A DNA stretch of 64,000 nt from Stenotrophomonas sp. ESTM1D_MKCIP4_1 (GCF_003086895.1 NZ_CP026004.1:1958731-2022730); one strand, 5' to 3'. Positions 9,038 to 18,204 are shown, counted from the first letter of the stretch. Notes: generated from the sequence alone by a model not told the origin. A program made the numbers and translations.

Positions 9038-10510
9038 TCAGGAGGACTTGGCCAGCTTGCTGTTGCGGATGCCGTAGCCGAGGTAGATCAGCAGGCCCAG
9101 CACGGTCCAGCCCACGAACAGGTGCCAATGCACCACGAAGGCCTGCCAGAACAGGAACAGGCAGGTGGCCGCGCCCAGCGGGCAGATGATCCAGACGGCC
9201 GGCACGCGGAACGGGCGGTGCAGGTCCGGCTTGCTGTAGCGCAGGACCAGCACGCCGATGCAGACGGTGGCGAAGGCCAGCAGCGTGCCCATCGACACCA
9301 GCTCACCCAGCACGTTCAGCGGCACCAGGCCGGCCAGTGCAGCGGCGATCACGCCCACGACAATCGTGGCCCAGTACGGGGTGCGGAAGCGGGCATGCAC
9401 CTTGCCGAAGAACTTCGGCAGCAGGCCGTCACGCGAGATCGTATAGGCGATGCGGGTCTGGCCCATCATCATCACCAGGATCACCGAGGACAGGCCGGCA
9501 ATGGCGCCGATTTCCACGGCGGTCTTCAGCCACGACAGGGTGGGGAAGGGTTCGAGCGCGGTGGCCACCGGTTTGTCGGTGCCCAGCAGGTGGTACGGCA
9601 TCATGCCGGTCAGCACCGCGCAGACAATGATGTAGACGATGGTGCACACGGCCAGCGAGCCGAGCAGGCCGATCGGCATGTTCCGCTGCGGGTCCTTGGT
9701 TTCGCCGGCAGCGGTGGAGACCGCGTCGAAGCCGATGTAGGCGAAGAACACGATGGTGGCGGCGCGGAAGATGCCGCTCCAGCCGAATTCGCCGGGGCCG
9801 GTGTTCTCAGGGATGAACGGATGCCAGTTGCCCGGGTCGATGTGCGCCGCGCCGATGCCGATGAACAGGCAGATGACGGTGACCTTGATGGCCACGATGA
9901 TCGCGTTGACGAAGGCCGACTGGGTCACACCGACATACAGCAGGCCCGATACGGCGGCGATGATGAGCACCGCCGGCAGGTTGAACAGCTTGCCGGAGGA
10001 GACGAACTCGCTGCCCGTCCAGGCGATCGGCGCTGCGCTGAGCGCATCCGGGAACGGCATGTTGAGCGTGGTGGTCAGGAAGCTGATGAGGTAGGCCGAC
10101 CAGCCCACCGCGACCGAGGCCGAGGCGAACAGGTACTCCAGCACCAGGCACCAGCCGATGAACCAGGCCATGCCCTCGCCGAGGGTGGCATACGAGTACG
10201 AATAGGCGCTGCCGGAGACCGGCATCATCGCCGCGAACTCGGCGTAGCACAGGCCGGCCAGCGCGCAGGCGAAGCCGGCGATGACGAACGAGAGCATGAC
10301 CGCCGGGCCGGCATGGTTGGCCGCGGCCTGGCCGGTCAGCACGAAGATGCCTGCGCCGATCACCGCACCGATGCCGAGCATGATGAGGTGTTTGGCCGTG
10401 AGGGTCCGTTTCAACGTGGCTTCGCCGTCCAGGCTGCCTTCGATGGGTTCGCCAGCATCGACGTGCCCGGCCGGTTGTACCGGCTTGACCCTCAACAGAG
10501 CTTTCAGCAT
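9038..10510 (-). CDS. APC-superfamily amino-acid permease (YfnA/CAT type)
   Basis: A 490-residue inner-membrane permease, paralogous to the one encoded at 7526-8953. It has GIGAVIGAGIFVLTGQAA in the first membrane helix and FFAYIGFDAVS in the sixth. The N-terminal tail before the first helix is about 45 residues, longer than in the downstream paralogue. Start at 10510 (MLKALLRVK) is preceded by an AGGAAAG-type ribosome-binding site on the minus strand. The tandem arrangement suggests duplication followed by divergence. Substrates are unknown; branched-chain or cationic amino acids are usual for this group. Confidence 0.9.
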   Translation of the reverse strand: MLKALLRVKPVQPAGHVDAGEPIEGSLDGEATLKRTLTAKHLIMLGIGAVIGAGIFVLTGQAAANHAGPAVMLSFVIAGFACALAGLCYAEFAAMMPVSGSAYSYSYATLGEGMAWFIGWCLVLEYLFASASVAVGWSAYLISFLTTTLNMPFPDALSAAPIAWTGSEFVSSGKLFNLPAVLIIAAVSGLLYVGVTQSAFVNAIIVAIKVTVICLFIGIGAAHIDPGNWHPFIPENTGPGEFGWSGIFRAATIVFFAYIGFDAVSTAAGETKDPQRNMPIGLLGSLAVCTIVYIIVCAVLTGMMPYHLLGTDKPVATALEPFPTLSWLKTAVEIGAIAGLSSVILVMMMGQTRIAYTISRDGLLPKFFGKVHARFRTPYWATIVVGVIAAALAGLVPLNVLGELVSMGTLLAFATVCIGVLVLRYSKPDLHRPFRVPAVWIICPLGAATCLFLFWQAFVVHWHLFVGWTVLGLLIYLGYGIRNSKLAKSS

Positions 10511-10685
10511 GCAGAACTTTCCTGATGATCGGATTGGGGCCGCCGATGCGTTGCCGGCGGCCTGGAGTGGTGAAGACCGCGCGAACGGCCCGCTGTACCT
10601 TAGCCAAAGCTGAAGCCACCGCACAAGCGCAATCGCAACAATGACCGGCGATAATGGACTGTATTTTTCCAATCTCCGCGCATTC

Positions 10686-11255
10686 ATGAACCAGCCTGCC
10701 GAAACCCTTGCCACGCTTGACGATCAACTGCGCGGGCTGCTGCAGGACTATGCCCGCCGACAGCCATCGCACAGCGCTCTGGCTGCCGAATTCGGCACAT
10801 TGATCGACGATGTGGAGGATTCTTTCTGCCGTGAACGTCTGGCAGGCCACTTCACGGCCAGCTGCTGGCTGGTCAGTGCCGACAGCCAGCGCCTGCTGCT
10901 GACCCACCATCGCAAGCTGCAGCGCTGGCTGCAGCTGGGCGGGCATGCCGATGGCGACCGCGACCTGGCCCGGGTGGCGCTCAAGGAAGCGGAAGAAGAA
11001 TCCGGCCTGACCGGGCTGGTGCTGGATGATCCTGCCATCTTCGATCTGGACAAGCACTGGATTCCCGAGCACAAGGGCGTGCCCGGGCACTGGCATTACG
11101 ACGTGCGTTTCGTGATCCGCGCGGTGGGTGGTGAGACCTTCGTCCTGAGCGAGGAGTCCCTCGACCTGGCCTGGCGCCCGGTGGCCGAGGTTGCCACCGA
11201 TCCGGCGTCGGATGAGTCGATGCAGCGCATGGCCAACCGCTGGCTGGCGCGCTGA
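10686..11255 (+). CDS. Nudix hydrolase-like protein
   Basis: About 189 residues from the ATG at 10686; an in-frame ATG at 10641 would add 15. The Nudix box is recognisable at GHADGDRDLARVALKEAEEE followed by SGL. The spacing of G-x5-E-x7-R-E-U-x-E-E-x-G-U is kept, but the first glutamate is arginine and the box arginine is lysine. The metal-binding E-x-x-E-E part is intact, so hydrolysis of a nucleoside-diphosphate-linked substrate remains plausible. It is divergent from the permease gene upstream and convergent with serA, with REPs in between. The substrate cannot be inferred. Confidence 0.8.
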   Translation: MNQPAETLATLDDQLRGLLQDYARRQPSHSALAAEFGTLIDDVEDSFCRERLAGHFTASCWLVSADSQRLLLTHHRKLQRWLQLGGHADGDRDLARVALKEAEEESGLTGLVLDDPAIFDLDKHWIPEHKGVPGHWHYDVRFVIRAVGGETFVLSEESLDLAWRPVAEVATDPASDESMQRMANRWLAR

Positions 11256-11261
11256 CTGGGC

Positions 11262-11346
11262 ATCCGCGCATGGCGTGGATCTACTGCAAGCCCATGGATC
11301 CACGCCACGCGATAGCAACCCGGTAGATCCACGCCATGCGTGGATG
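11262..11346. repeat. Cluster of SMAG-type REPs
   Basis: Three GCATGGCGTGGATCTAC / GTAGATCCACGCCATGC palindromic units in both orientations, in the convergent gap between the Nudix gene and serA. Confidence 0.85.
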
Positions 11347-11362
11347 GCGCAGGGCCGCCCGG

Positions 11363-12604
11363 TCAATACAGAATGCGGGTGCGCAGGGTGCCCGGAATCG
11401 CGGCCAGCTCGTCACGCACGGCGCCGGCCTGTTCCTCGCTGGCGGTGATGTCGATCACCACGTAGCCCACCTTCGGGTCGGTACGCAGGAACTGGCCATC
11501 AATGTTGACGTTGTGCCGCGAGAAGATCTCGTTGACCTTGGACAGCACGCCCGGCACGTTCTGGTGGATGTGCAGCAGGCGCAGGCTGTCGGCGTGCTCC
11601 GGCAGCGTCACTTCGGGGAAGTTGACCGCCGACAGGGTGCTGCCGTTGTCGCTGTAGCGCACCAGTTTTGCCGCCACTTCGACGCCGATGTTGTCCTGCG
11701 CCTCCAGGGTGCTGCCGCCCACGTGCGGGGTGAGGATGACGTTGTCGTGGCGGGTCAGCGGCGACTCGAAGCGATCGCCATTGCCCTTGGGCTCGATGGG
11801 GAACACGTCCAGCGCGGCGCCGCCGATATGGCCGCTGGCCAGGGCCGCATCCAGGGCATCGATGTCGACCACGGTGCCGCGCGCGGCATTGATCAGATGC
11901 GCGCCGCGGCGCATCTTCGCCAGTTCGGTGGCGCCGATCATCCACTGCGTGGACGGGATTTCCGGCACATGCAGGGTGACGATGTCGGCGCGCGACAGCA
12001 GGTCGTCCAGGCTGGCCGCGGCACGGGCATTGCCCAGCGAAAGCTTGGTTTCCACGTCGTGGAAGATCACCTGCATGCCCAGCGATTCGGCCAGCACGCC
12101 CACCTGGGTGCCGATGTGGCCGTAGCCGATGATGCCCAGCGTCTTGCCGCGCACCTCATGGCTGCCGCTGGCCGACTTCGACCAGCCGCCGCGATGGCAT
12201 TCGGCATTCTTCTGCGGAATGCCGCGGGTCAGCATGATGGCCTCGGCGATGACCAGCTCGGCCACGCTGCGGGTGTTGGAATAGGGGGCGTTGAATACCG
12301 GAATGCCGGCCAGTTCGGCCGCGTCCAGGTCCACCTGGTTGGTGCCGATGCAGAAGCAGCCCACCGCGATCAGGCGCTTGGCCTCGGCCAGAACGTCGGC
12401 GCTCAGCTGGGTGCGCGAGCGGATGCCGACGATGTGCGCTTCGGCGATGCGGGCCTTCAGTTCATCCTCGGGCAGCGCCTTGCTGTGCGCTTCGATCTGG
12501 CTGTAGCCGGCCGCACTGAATACCTCCACGGCGGTCTGGCTGACCCCCTCCAGCAACAGCACGCGGATATCCTGCTTCGGGAACGAGGTCTTCTTCGGCG
12601 ACAT
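11363..12604 (-). CDS. serA: D-3-phosphoglycerate dehydrogenase
   Basis: A 413-residue enzyme catalysing the first step of serine synthesis. It has the E. coli-like short architecture: substrate domain, NAD-binding domain with GYGHIGTQVG near residue 160, and a C-terminal ACT domain (about 340-413) for serine feedback. Catalytic residues are seen in NAARG (arginine), DVFPIEP (glutamate) and TPHVGGST (histidine). Start at 12604 (MSPKKTSFPK) matches the family; the frame stays open far upstream but has no homology there. It is divergent from a D-2-hydroxyglutarate dehydrogenase. Such pairs are known to work together, because SerA enzymes of this type reduce 2-oxoglutarate to recycle NAD and the partner reoxidises the product. 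Confidence 0.95.
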   Translation of the reverse strand: MSPKKTSFPKQDIRVLLLEGVSQTAVEVFSAAGYSQIEAHSKALPEDELKARIAEAHIVGIRSRTQLSADVLAEAKRLIAVGCFCIGTNQVDLDAAELAGIPVFNAPYSNTRSVAELVIAEAIMLTRGIPQKNAECHRGGWSKSASGSHEVRGKTLGIIGYGHIGTQVGVLAESLGMQVIFHDVETKLSLGNARAAASLDDLLSRADIVTLHVPEIPSTQWMIGATELAKMRRGAHLINAARGTVVDIDALDAALASGHIGGAALDVFPIEPKGNGDRFESPLTRHDNVILTPHVGGSTLEAQDNIGVEVAAKLVRYSDNGSTLSAVNFPEVTLPEHADSLRLLHIHQNVPGVLSKVNEIFSRHNVNIDGQFLRTDPKVGYVVIDITASEEQAGAVRDELAAIPGTLRTRILY

Positions 12605-12664
12605 GGTACGGCACGGCCAGTGGGACAGGGGCTGACCACTATGCCAGATCGGCAGGGCCATGGT

Positions 12665-12708
12665 GCACTGCGGAAATAGTTGCATCCGTAGCCATTTCCG
12701 CAGCGTGC
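12665..12708. promoter_or_regulatory. Inverted repeat in the serA / D2HGDH divergent promoter region
   Basis: GCACTGCGGAAAT and ATTTCCGCAGCGTGC form a 9-bp perfect core pair (TGCGGAAAT / ATTTCCGCA) separated by 16 bases, with further outward pairing. It lies midway in the 171-base gap between the divergent genes, so a shared operator is plausible. It could also be a simple hairpin; no regulator is named. Confidence 0.35.
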
Positions 12709-12775
12709 CGGGGCTGGACGCTGGCCCCCGCCACTGGCACGCTTGCCCGTTCTTCACGCACCGCGCTGGACCGTC

Positions 12776-14164
12776 ATGACCGATTCCCGCATCGCCTCGT
12801 TGCAGCAGGCCTGTCCCGGCCTGAAGCTGAAGACCGACCCTGCCGACCTGGAGCATTACGGCCGCGACTGGACCCGGCGCTGGACCCCCGCGCCGCTGGC
12901 CATTGCCCTGCCGGCCACGGTGGAGGAAGTGCAGGCGGTGATGCGCTGGAGTGCGGCCGAGGGCGTGGCGGTGGTGCCCTCGGGCGGCCGCACCGGGCTG
13001 TCCGGTGGCGCGGTGGCCGCGAACGGCGAGCTGGTGCTGAGCCTGGAACGCATGAACAAGGCGCTGGCCTATGACGCGGTCGACCGCACGCTGGTGGTGC
13101 AGGCCGGCATGCCGCTGGAGGCCGTGCACAACGCGGCGCTGGAACACGGACTGATCTATCCGGTGGATTTCGCCGCGCGCGGCTCGTGCTCGATCGGCGG
13201 CAACATCGCCACCAATGCCGGCGGCATCCGGGTGATCCGCTACGGCAACACCCGCGAATGGATCGCCGGTCTGAAGGTGGTCACCGCCGATGGCGCGCTG
13301 CTGGAACTCAACAAGGGCCTCATCAAGAATTCCAGTGGCTATGACTTCCGCCAGCTGATGATCGGTTCGGAAGGCACGCTGGGCGTGATTGTCGAGGCCA
13401 CGGTGAAGCTGACCGATCCGCCGCCGGCCAGCAACGTGATGCTGCTGGCCGTGCCCAGCTTCGATGTGCTGATGCAGGTCTTCGCTGCTTTCCGGGCACG
13501 CCTGCAGCTGCAGGCCTTCGAGTTCTTCACCGAGCGGGCGCTCGAACACGTACTGGCGCATGGTGCGCAGGCGCCGTTCGACGAGGTGCATCCTTACTAT
13601 GTGGTCACCGAGTTTGCCGCCAATGACGAGGCCCAGGAGGCCGCGGCGATGGCGGCCTTCGAGGACTGCATGGGCAATGGCTGGGTCAGCGACGGCGTGA
13701 TCAGTGCCAGCGACGCGCAGGCGGCGCAGTTGTGGCGCCTGCGCGAGGGCATCACCGAGGCGCTGGCGCGCTACAAGCCGTACAAGAACGACGTTTCCGT
13801 GCGGATTTCGGCGATGCCGGCGTTCCTGGCCGAGACCCAGGCGCTGATCGGCCAGGCGTATCCGCACTTCGATGTCGTCTGGTTCGGCCATATCGGCGAC
13901 GGCAACCTGCACATCAACGTGCTCAAGCCGGATGACACCAGCGATGCCGATTTCGTGACCCAGTGCGAGCACGTCACCAAGCTGCTGGCGCAGGTGCTGG
14001 CCCGTTTCGATGGCAGCATTTCCGCCGAACATGGCATCGGCCTGGTGAAAAAAGGCTATCTGGACAGCACCCGTGGGCCGGCCGAAATCACGCTGATGAA
14101 GGCGGTCAAGCGCGCGTTCGATCCGGAAGCGCGGCTGAATCCCGGCAAGGTCTTCGATGCCTGA
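12776..14164 (+). CDS. FAD-linked oxidase, likely D-2-hydroxyglutarate dehydrogenase
   Basis: A 462-residue flavoprotein of the GlcD/VAO-type family. The PCMH FAD-binding domain covers about 35-215, with PSGGRTGLSGG and GGNIATNAGG motifs that hold the ADP and isoalloxazine parts of FAD. The FAD-oxidase C domain ends with SAEHGIGLVKK, which contributes active-site histidine. Start ATG at 12776 fits family length; an in-frame codon 33 bases upstream is less likely. It is divergent from serA. In Pseudomonas the orthologous neighbour oxidises D-2-hydroxyglutarate made by SerA, so the context supports that substrate over D-lactate or glycolate. Confidence 0.85.
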   Translation: MTDSRIASLQQACPGLKLKTDPADLEHYGRDWTRRWTPAPLAIALPATVEEVQAVMRWSAAEGVAVVPSGGRTGLSGGAVAANGELVLSLERMNKALAYDAVDRTLVVQAGMPLEAVHNAALEHGLIYPVDFAARGSCSIGGNIATNAGGIRVIRYGNTREWIAGLKVVTADGALLELNKGLIKNSSGYDFRQLMIGSEGTLGVIVEATVKLTDPPPASNVMLLAVPSFDVLMQVFAAFRARLQLQAFEFFTERALEHVLAHGAQAPFDEVHPYYVVTEFAANDEAQEAAAMAAFEDCMGNGWVSDGVISASDAQAAQLWRLREGITEALARYKPYKNDVSVRISAMPAFLAETQALIGQAYPHFDVVWFGHIGDGNLHINVLKPDDTSDADFVTQCEHVTKLLAQVLARFDGSISAEHGIGLVKKGYLDSTRGPAEITLMKAVKRAFDPEARLNPGKVFDA

Positions 14165-14226
14165 TGCAGGCAAAGACTTCACGCAACCATTACGCTCCAC
14201 GCAACTCCCTTGATGGCCTGACCCCG

Positions 14227-14526
14227 ATGACCCGTCCGCTTCTGCTGCTCGCCCTGCTGTCCCTGCCGCTGGCCGGCTTCGCATCCAGCTTCGCTGGCAC
14301 TTCGGCCGGCTCGGCCACGGGCGCGTCGTCCGGTTCCTCGGGCAGCAGCTCGGGTGATGACAAGGTGGTGCTGGCTGCGCGCGACGATGCTGCGGCCTTC
14401 GTTGCCAGCGATGGCCAGATCCGTGGCGCGCGCCTGCAGGCCGCGCTGGCACACCTGCGGGAGCAGGATGCTGCGGCCCAGCAGCAGAGCGACCTGCAGC
14501 TGGCACGCGCGCTGCTGGCGCGTTGA
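14227..14526 (+). CDS. DUF2388 small secreted protein
   Basis: A 99-residue protein with a clear signal peptide (LLLLALLSLPLAGFA) followed by a low-complexity serine/glycine/threonine stretch. The conserved block after it, DDKVVLAARDDAAAFVAS and GQIRGARLQAAL, is the DUF2388 signature known from pseudomonads. I choose the ATG at 14227 because the signal peptide begins there. No enzymatic motif is visible. It precedes a DUF4105 gene by about 40 bases with one REP in between. Function unknown; periplasmic location is inferred from the signal sequence. Confidence 0.8.
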   Translation: MTRPLLLLALLSLPLAGFASSFAGTSAGSATGASSGSSGSSSGDDKVVLAARDDAAAFVASDGQIRGARLQAALAHLREQDAAAQQQSDLQLARALLAR

Positions 14527-14538
14527 TCCGGCGTTCCG

Positions 14539-14561
14539 GTAGTGCCGGCCGCTGGCCGGCA
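14539..14561 (+). repeat. SMAG-type REP palindrome
   Basis: GTAG head followed by TGCCGGCCGCTGGCCGGCA. It lies between the DUF2388 and DUF4105 genes, only six bases before the start codon of the latter, so it may hide that gene's ribosome-binding region. Confidence 0.8.
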
Positions 14562-14566
14562 ACTCC

Positions 14567-16363
14567 ATGACATCCGCACGGAATGCAGCCACGCATGGCG
14601 TGGCCCTGCTGCTGATGGCGCACCTTGCGCATGCGTCCGATCGCCTGCAACTGGATCCTGCCGGTTTGAGCGGGCCGCAGCAGCGGCTGGCCCAGCAGAC
14701 GCTGGACGATGTGCAGGCGCTGCTGCCCGAGGGCCTGCTGCGGGCCTTGCCCGCGCAGGTGCAGGTGACTTGGCCTGACGACCTGCCTGGCCAGGTGCAT
14801 GGCCGCGCATTCGCCGGTCGCATTGCGCTGCGCCGGGACCTGCTGGACGAGCATGCGGCGGGCGGGAACCACGCACGCCGCGCGGCGCTGGTCCATGAGC
14901 TCACCCACATCGCAGACCGCAGCGGCGCCAACTGGTCACGCAGCGCGCGTTGGCGCGATCTTGCCGGATGGCAGCGCAGACCCTGGCACCTGGGGCGCGA
15001 CGCGAACCATTTCAGCGACCGCAGCCCGGATCGCTATGAGCTGGAGGATCCTGCCGAGTATCTGGCGGTGAACGCCGAGCACTTCGTATTGGATTCCGAA
15101 TTTGCATGCAGACGGCCTGCATTGGCCCAGTGGTACCAGCAGCACTTCGGTGCCCCACCTGCCGTGCCCACGCCGCAGTGCGAGCGCACGGTGCCGCTGC
15201 TGCAGGCGGAGGCCGAAGAAGGCGCCGCCTCGTTGCTGAAGTTGGATCCGGCACGCGTCTACGCCGTGGATTACCTGTTTGCCGAAGGCAGTGCGCAGCC
15301 GATGAGCCGGTGGGGCCACAGCATGCTGCGGCTGGTCATCTGCCGCCCGGGCCGCGCACCGGGCCCCGCGTGCCGGCTGGATCTGTCCGAGCACCGCGTC
15401 CTGTCCTTCCGTGCCTTTGTCGGCGACGTGCAGATTTCCAACTGGCGCGGACTGACCGGTGGCTACCCGTCACGGTTGTTCGTGTTGCCGCTGCAGCAGG
15501 TGGTGGACGAATACACCAAGGTCGAACTGCGCGGCCTGCAGTCGTTGCCATTGAAGCTCGACCGCGACGAGATCGCCAGCCTGCTCGAACGCACCGCACA
15601 GGTGCACTGGAGCTATGACGGGCGCTATTTCTTCGTCAGCAACAACTGCGCGGTGGAAACGGCCAAGCTGCTGCAGGCCGGGGTGCCGCGCCTGGGCGAG
15701 GCTGGCCTGGCTCAACTGACCCCGCGTGGCCTGCGCCGCCGGCTGGTGCGGCTGGACGCGCTGGACGAGCGGGTGCTGGACGACCGCGCCGCCGCGCAGG
15801 CGCAGGGCTACTATTTCGCATCGGCACGCGACCACTACCAGCAGTTGTTTGCGGTGGCTGCGGCACAGAACGCCCTGCCGGCGGATGATGTCCGCGCCTG
15901 GCTGAGACTGGCTGCACGGCAGCGCGCACCCTGGCTGCGGCAGGGCGATGTGCGCGCCAGCGCCGGCCTGCTGCTGCTGGAACAGGCCGCACAGCGCCGC
16001 GCCGAGCTGCGCGCGCGTGATGTTTTGAAGCGCCGCCTGCTCGCTGCGCCGGACAGCCCGGCGACGGTGCAGTTGCGTGGCCTGCTGGAGCAGAGCGGGC
16101 AGTGGCTGCGGCCTGGCCAGGTGCTGGCCGATGCGGGCTATGGCCTGCCGCTGGATGAGGAGCAGGGCCGGGTAGCTGAAGCCGTTGCCGCGGCCAGTGC
16201 CACGGCCGTGCCTGCCTGGCAGTCGCTGCGCCAGCAGCTGCGTGCGCAGCTGCCAGCCGGGCAGCGGCAGGAACTGGATGACATCGACGCAAATCTGGCG
16301 GCTCTCGGCCAGTACCTGCGTGAGCAGGCGGCTGCGCCGGTTGCGGAGGTGTCTGTTCGCTGA
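14567..16363 (+). CDS. DUF4105 (Lnb-type periplasmic) protein
   Basis: A 598-residue exported protein of the DUF4105 group. The N-terminal part (about 25-220) carries HELTHIAD, an HExxH zinc-peptidase-like motif, with a possible third ligand in later conserved residues. The central DUF4105 domain (about 225-390) has YLFAEGSAQP, RWGHSMLRL and FVSNNCAVET, which include the histidine and cysteine typical of the Lnb N-acyltransferase-like papain-fold family. The C-terminus is alpha-helical and charged. The start context is poor because a REP lies just upstream. Membrane or lipoprotein acyl transfer is a family-level suggestion; a peptidase role is equally open. Confidence 0.75.
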   Translation: MTSARNAATHGVALLLMAHLAHASDRLQLDPAGLSGPQQRLAQQTLDDVQALLPEGLLRALPAQVQVTWPDDLPGQVHGRAFAGRIALRRDLLDEHAAGGNHARRAALVHELTHIADRSGANWSRSARWRDLAGWQRRPWHLGRDANHFSDRSPDRYELEDPAEYLAVNAEHFVLDSEFACRRPALAQWYQQHFGAPPAVPTPQCERTVPLLQAEAEEGAASLLKLDPARVYAVDYLFAEGSAQPMSRWGHSMLRLVICRPGRAPGPACRLDLSEHRVLSFRAFVGDVQISNWRGLTGGYPSRLFVLPLQQVVDEYTKVELRGLQSLPLKLDRDEIASLLERTAQVHWSYDGRYFFVSNNCAVETAKLLQAGVPRLGEAGLAQLTPRGLRRRLVRLDALDERVLDDRAAAQAQGYYFASARDHYQQLFAVAAAQNALPADDVRAWLRLAARQRAPWLRQGDVRASAGLLLLEQAAQRRAELRARDVLKRRLLAAPDSPATVQLRGLLEQSGQWLRPGQVLADAGYGLPLDEEQGRVAEAVAAASATAVPAWQSLRQQLRAQLPAGQRQELDDIDANLAALGQYLREQAAAPVAEVSVR

Positions 16364-16463
16364 TCGTGGCGCAGCGGGAGCCCGGTCAGGCGCCTTTCAG
16401 TCCCCGTGGGCGGCGAGGTGGTACGGTCGGGTGTCCTCAGCAGTATCGACAAGGAGTCGAGCC

Positions 16464-16925
16464 ATGCGTGTTGTTTCCAGCCTGTTGGCAGCCTCCCTGG
16501 GCATCCTCCTCGCCGCGTGCCAGCCCCAGGCCGCACCGATTGCGGCCAGTGCCGCCGATCTACCAACACCCGTACCCGACCCGGAAACGCCGTCGCGTGC
16601 GGGCAGCGAAAGCCCGGAAAGTGGCGCCGGCACGACCGCCTTCCGCGCCCGTGGCAATGAGCCGGGCTGGCTGGCCGTGGTCGATGGCAATCCGCCGGCC
16701 CTGCGGGTCGAAGTGGATTACGGCGAGCGCCGCCTGCAGGTGGCCGCGCCCACTGCCGGTGCCGATGGATGGGCCGGCAAGGCCGCTGATGGCACCGAGG
16801 TCAAACTGACCTACGTGCGCACCCTCTGCCACGACGATATGAGTGGCGAAGCGTTTGAGGCCACCGCGATGCTGACCGTCGGTGCACGCCAGTACCACGG
16901 CTGCGGCGGCAATGCCGCACCGTAG
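16464..16925 (+). CDS. Lipoprotein, COG3650-like
   Basis: A 153-residue lipoprotein: signal peptide ending in LLAAC (lipobox, cysteine 19), then a proline/serine-rich linker. The C-terminal domain begins with FRARGNEPGW and ends with LCHDDMSGEAF and HGCGG. This GNEPGW ... C-x-DMSG ... GCGG pattern is that of small COG3650 outer-membrane/periplasmic proteins; the two cysteines may pair. ATG at 16464 has AAGGAG about ten bases upstream. The TAG stop is part of the GTAG head of a REP that begins at 16922. No activity is known. Confidence 0.78.
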   Translation: MRVVSSLLAASLGILLAACQPQAAPIAASAADLPTPVPDPETPSRAGSESPESGAGTTAFRARGNEPGWLAVVDGNPPALRVEVDYGERRLQVAAPTAGADGWAGKAADGTEVKLTYVRTLCHDDMSGEAFEATAMLTVGARQYHGCGGNAAP

Positions 16926-17032
16926 AGTCGAGCTTGCTCGACTGCTCTTGCCGTAAAAGCAGCCGAGCGCGGGCTCGGCCCTACAGAAAAAGGAAATGCA
17001 GTCGAGCGCGTGGCCGCGCCTCTACAGAAAAA
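16922..17032. repeat. Three SMAG-type REPs
   Basis: GTAGAGTCGAGCTTGCTCGA opens the cluster, followed by CAGCCGAGCGCGGGCTCGG and CAGTCGAGCGCGTGGCCGCG units ending in CTAC. The first GTAG supplies the stop codon of the lipoprotein gene ending at 16925. The cluster fills the convergent gap before the lipoprotein gene at 17064. Confidence 0.85.
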
Positions 17033-17063
17033 CCACCGCTGGGCCATGCCCGGCGTTCATGAA

Positions 17064-17600
17064 TCAGCCCGCGCAGGGCTGCAGGTCCAGCTCGAACACC
17101 AGGTCGTAGCGACCGTTGATGTCGATCAGTGCTGAGCGGATCGCGCAGTCGTCGCGATGGCGCGCAACCAGATCGGTGAAGATTCTTTCGCGTCCTTCGC
17201 AGTACGTGGTGCTCGCTGCTTCCAGCTCGCGGCGGCGCTCTTCGTCGTAGGCTTCTTCGCCAGCGAAATGCTGGCAAGTGTTCTCGCGCGCGAGGAGGGC
17301 CTGTACGTCGGTTGGCATCTGGCAGTAGATGCGCACGTCCTCGACCTCATACACGTCCCCGGGCACCGTACAGCCTGCAGCGGCGAGCGCACGGTCCAAC
17401 GCCTCATCGCCCGAAGGCGGGAGTGCGTCGGACGCCGGGGCTGAAGTCGGCTGCGTTGCCGGTGTATCGGCCGCAGGCGGTGCCGCCGGATCGCTGGCTG
17501 CAGCCTTCGGCGTGGCCGTGGCCGTGCTGTCCGCTGCCTGCGGCGAGCACGCCGCAAGCAGGGACAGGCAAGCGATCAGCGCAAGGCGCTTAGTCGGCAC
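17064..17600 (-). CDS. Hypothetical lipoprotein
   Basis: A 178-residue predicted lipoprotein. The signal peptide ends in LLAAC (lipobox) and is followed by about 50 residues of alanine/proline/threonine linker. The C-terminal part holds four or more cysteines ([46 protein letters not shown]). [12 protein letters not shown] and the spaced cysteines suggest a small disulphide-stabilised fold. The start overlaps the end of yeiP by 11 bases, so it is probably co-transcribed with it. No family assigned. Confidence 0.72.
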   Translation of the reverse strand: MPTKRLALIACLSLLAACSPQAADSTATATPKAAASDPAAPPAADTPATQPTSAPASDALPPSGDEALDRALAAAGCTVPGDVYEVEDVRIYCQMPTDVQALLARENTCQHFAGEEAYDEERRRELEAASTTYCEGRERIFTDLVARHRDDCAIRSALIDINGRYDLVFELDLQPCAG

Positions 17601-18156
17601 GGCCGGCGAATTCGCCCGTGGCGGTGTTTACCAGCACGCGCTCACCGTTGGCGATGTACTCGGGCACCATGATCTCGATGCCGGTGTTCAGCTTGGCCGG
17701 CTTCGGACGCTTGGTGGCGGTGCCGCCCTTCAGTTCCGGCGGGGTTTCGATCACTTCCAGCACCACCGAGGCCGGCAGCTGGATCGCTACCGGCTGTTCG
17801 TCGATGACCTGCACGTAGATGCCGGTCAGGCCGTCGGTGATGTAGCCGGCGTCGTCGCCGATCACGTCGGCATCGAGGGTGTAGGGGGTGTAGTCCTCAT
17901 CATCGAGGAACACGAAGGCATCGCCATCCTTGTACGAATAGGTGGACTGGCGGCGCAGCAGTTCGACCTCGACCAGGTTGTCGTCGGCATCGAAGCTGGC
18001 GTCGAGCTTGTTGCCGCCCGGCACGCTGTACATGATGAAGCGGAAGCGGACGTTGCCGCCGCGGCCCTGCGGCGAGCTGCGCTCGATGTCGCGGATCTGG
18101 TACACGCCGTTGTTGTACTCGACGACGTTGCCCTTCTTGATGTCGTTGGCTTTCAT
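17590..18156 (-). CDS. yeiP: Elongation factor P-like protein YeiP (EfpL)
   Basis: A 188-residue three-domain EF-P paralogue. The N-terminal KOW-like domain starts [17 protein letters not shown]. The loop that reaches the peptidyl-transferase centre reads [14 protein letters not shown], longer than in EF-P and with an arginine at the tip, as in YeiP, so no lysine modification is expected. The OB domains follow, with [16 protein letters not shown] typical of YeiP. The family helps ribosomes through proline-containing stalls and overlaps EF-P in substrate range. Its stop overlaps the start of the downstream lipoprotein gene. Confidence 0.93.
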   Translation of the reverse strand: MKANDIKKGNVVEYNNGVYQIRDIERSSPQGRGGNVRFRFIMYSVPGGNKLDASFDADDNLVEVELLRRQSTYSYKDGDAFVFLDDEDYTPYTLDADVIGDDAGYITDGLTGIYVQVIDEQPVAIQLPASVVLEVIETPPELKGGTATKRPKPAKLNTGIEIMVPEYIANGERVLVNTATGEFAGRAD

Positions 18157-18204
18157 GATGTTGTTGGTCGTTGGGGGTGGGCGCCGTCCCGGCGCCCGGG
18201 GGAA

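Noticed and set aside
7205..10525. 1106-codon plus-strand open frame
   Set aside because: Antisense to the two permeases, which show full APC motifs and membrane helices; the frame has no recognisable protein features.
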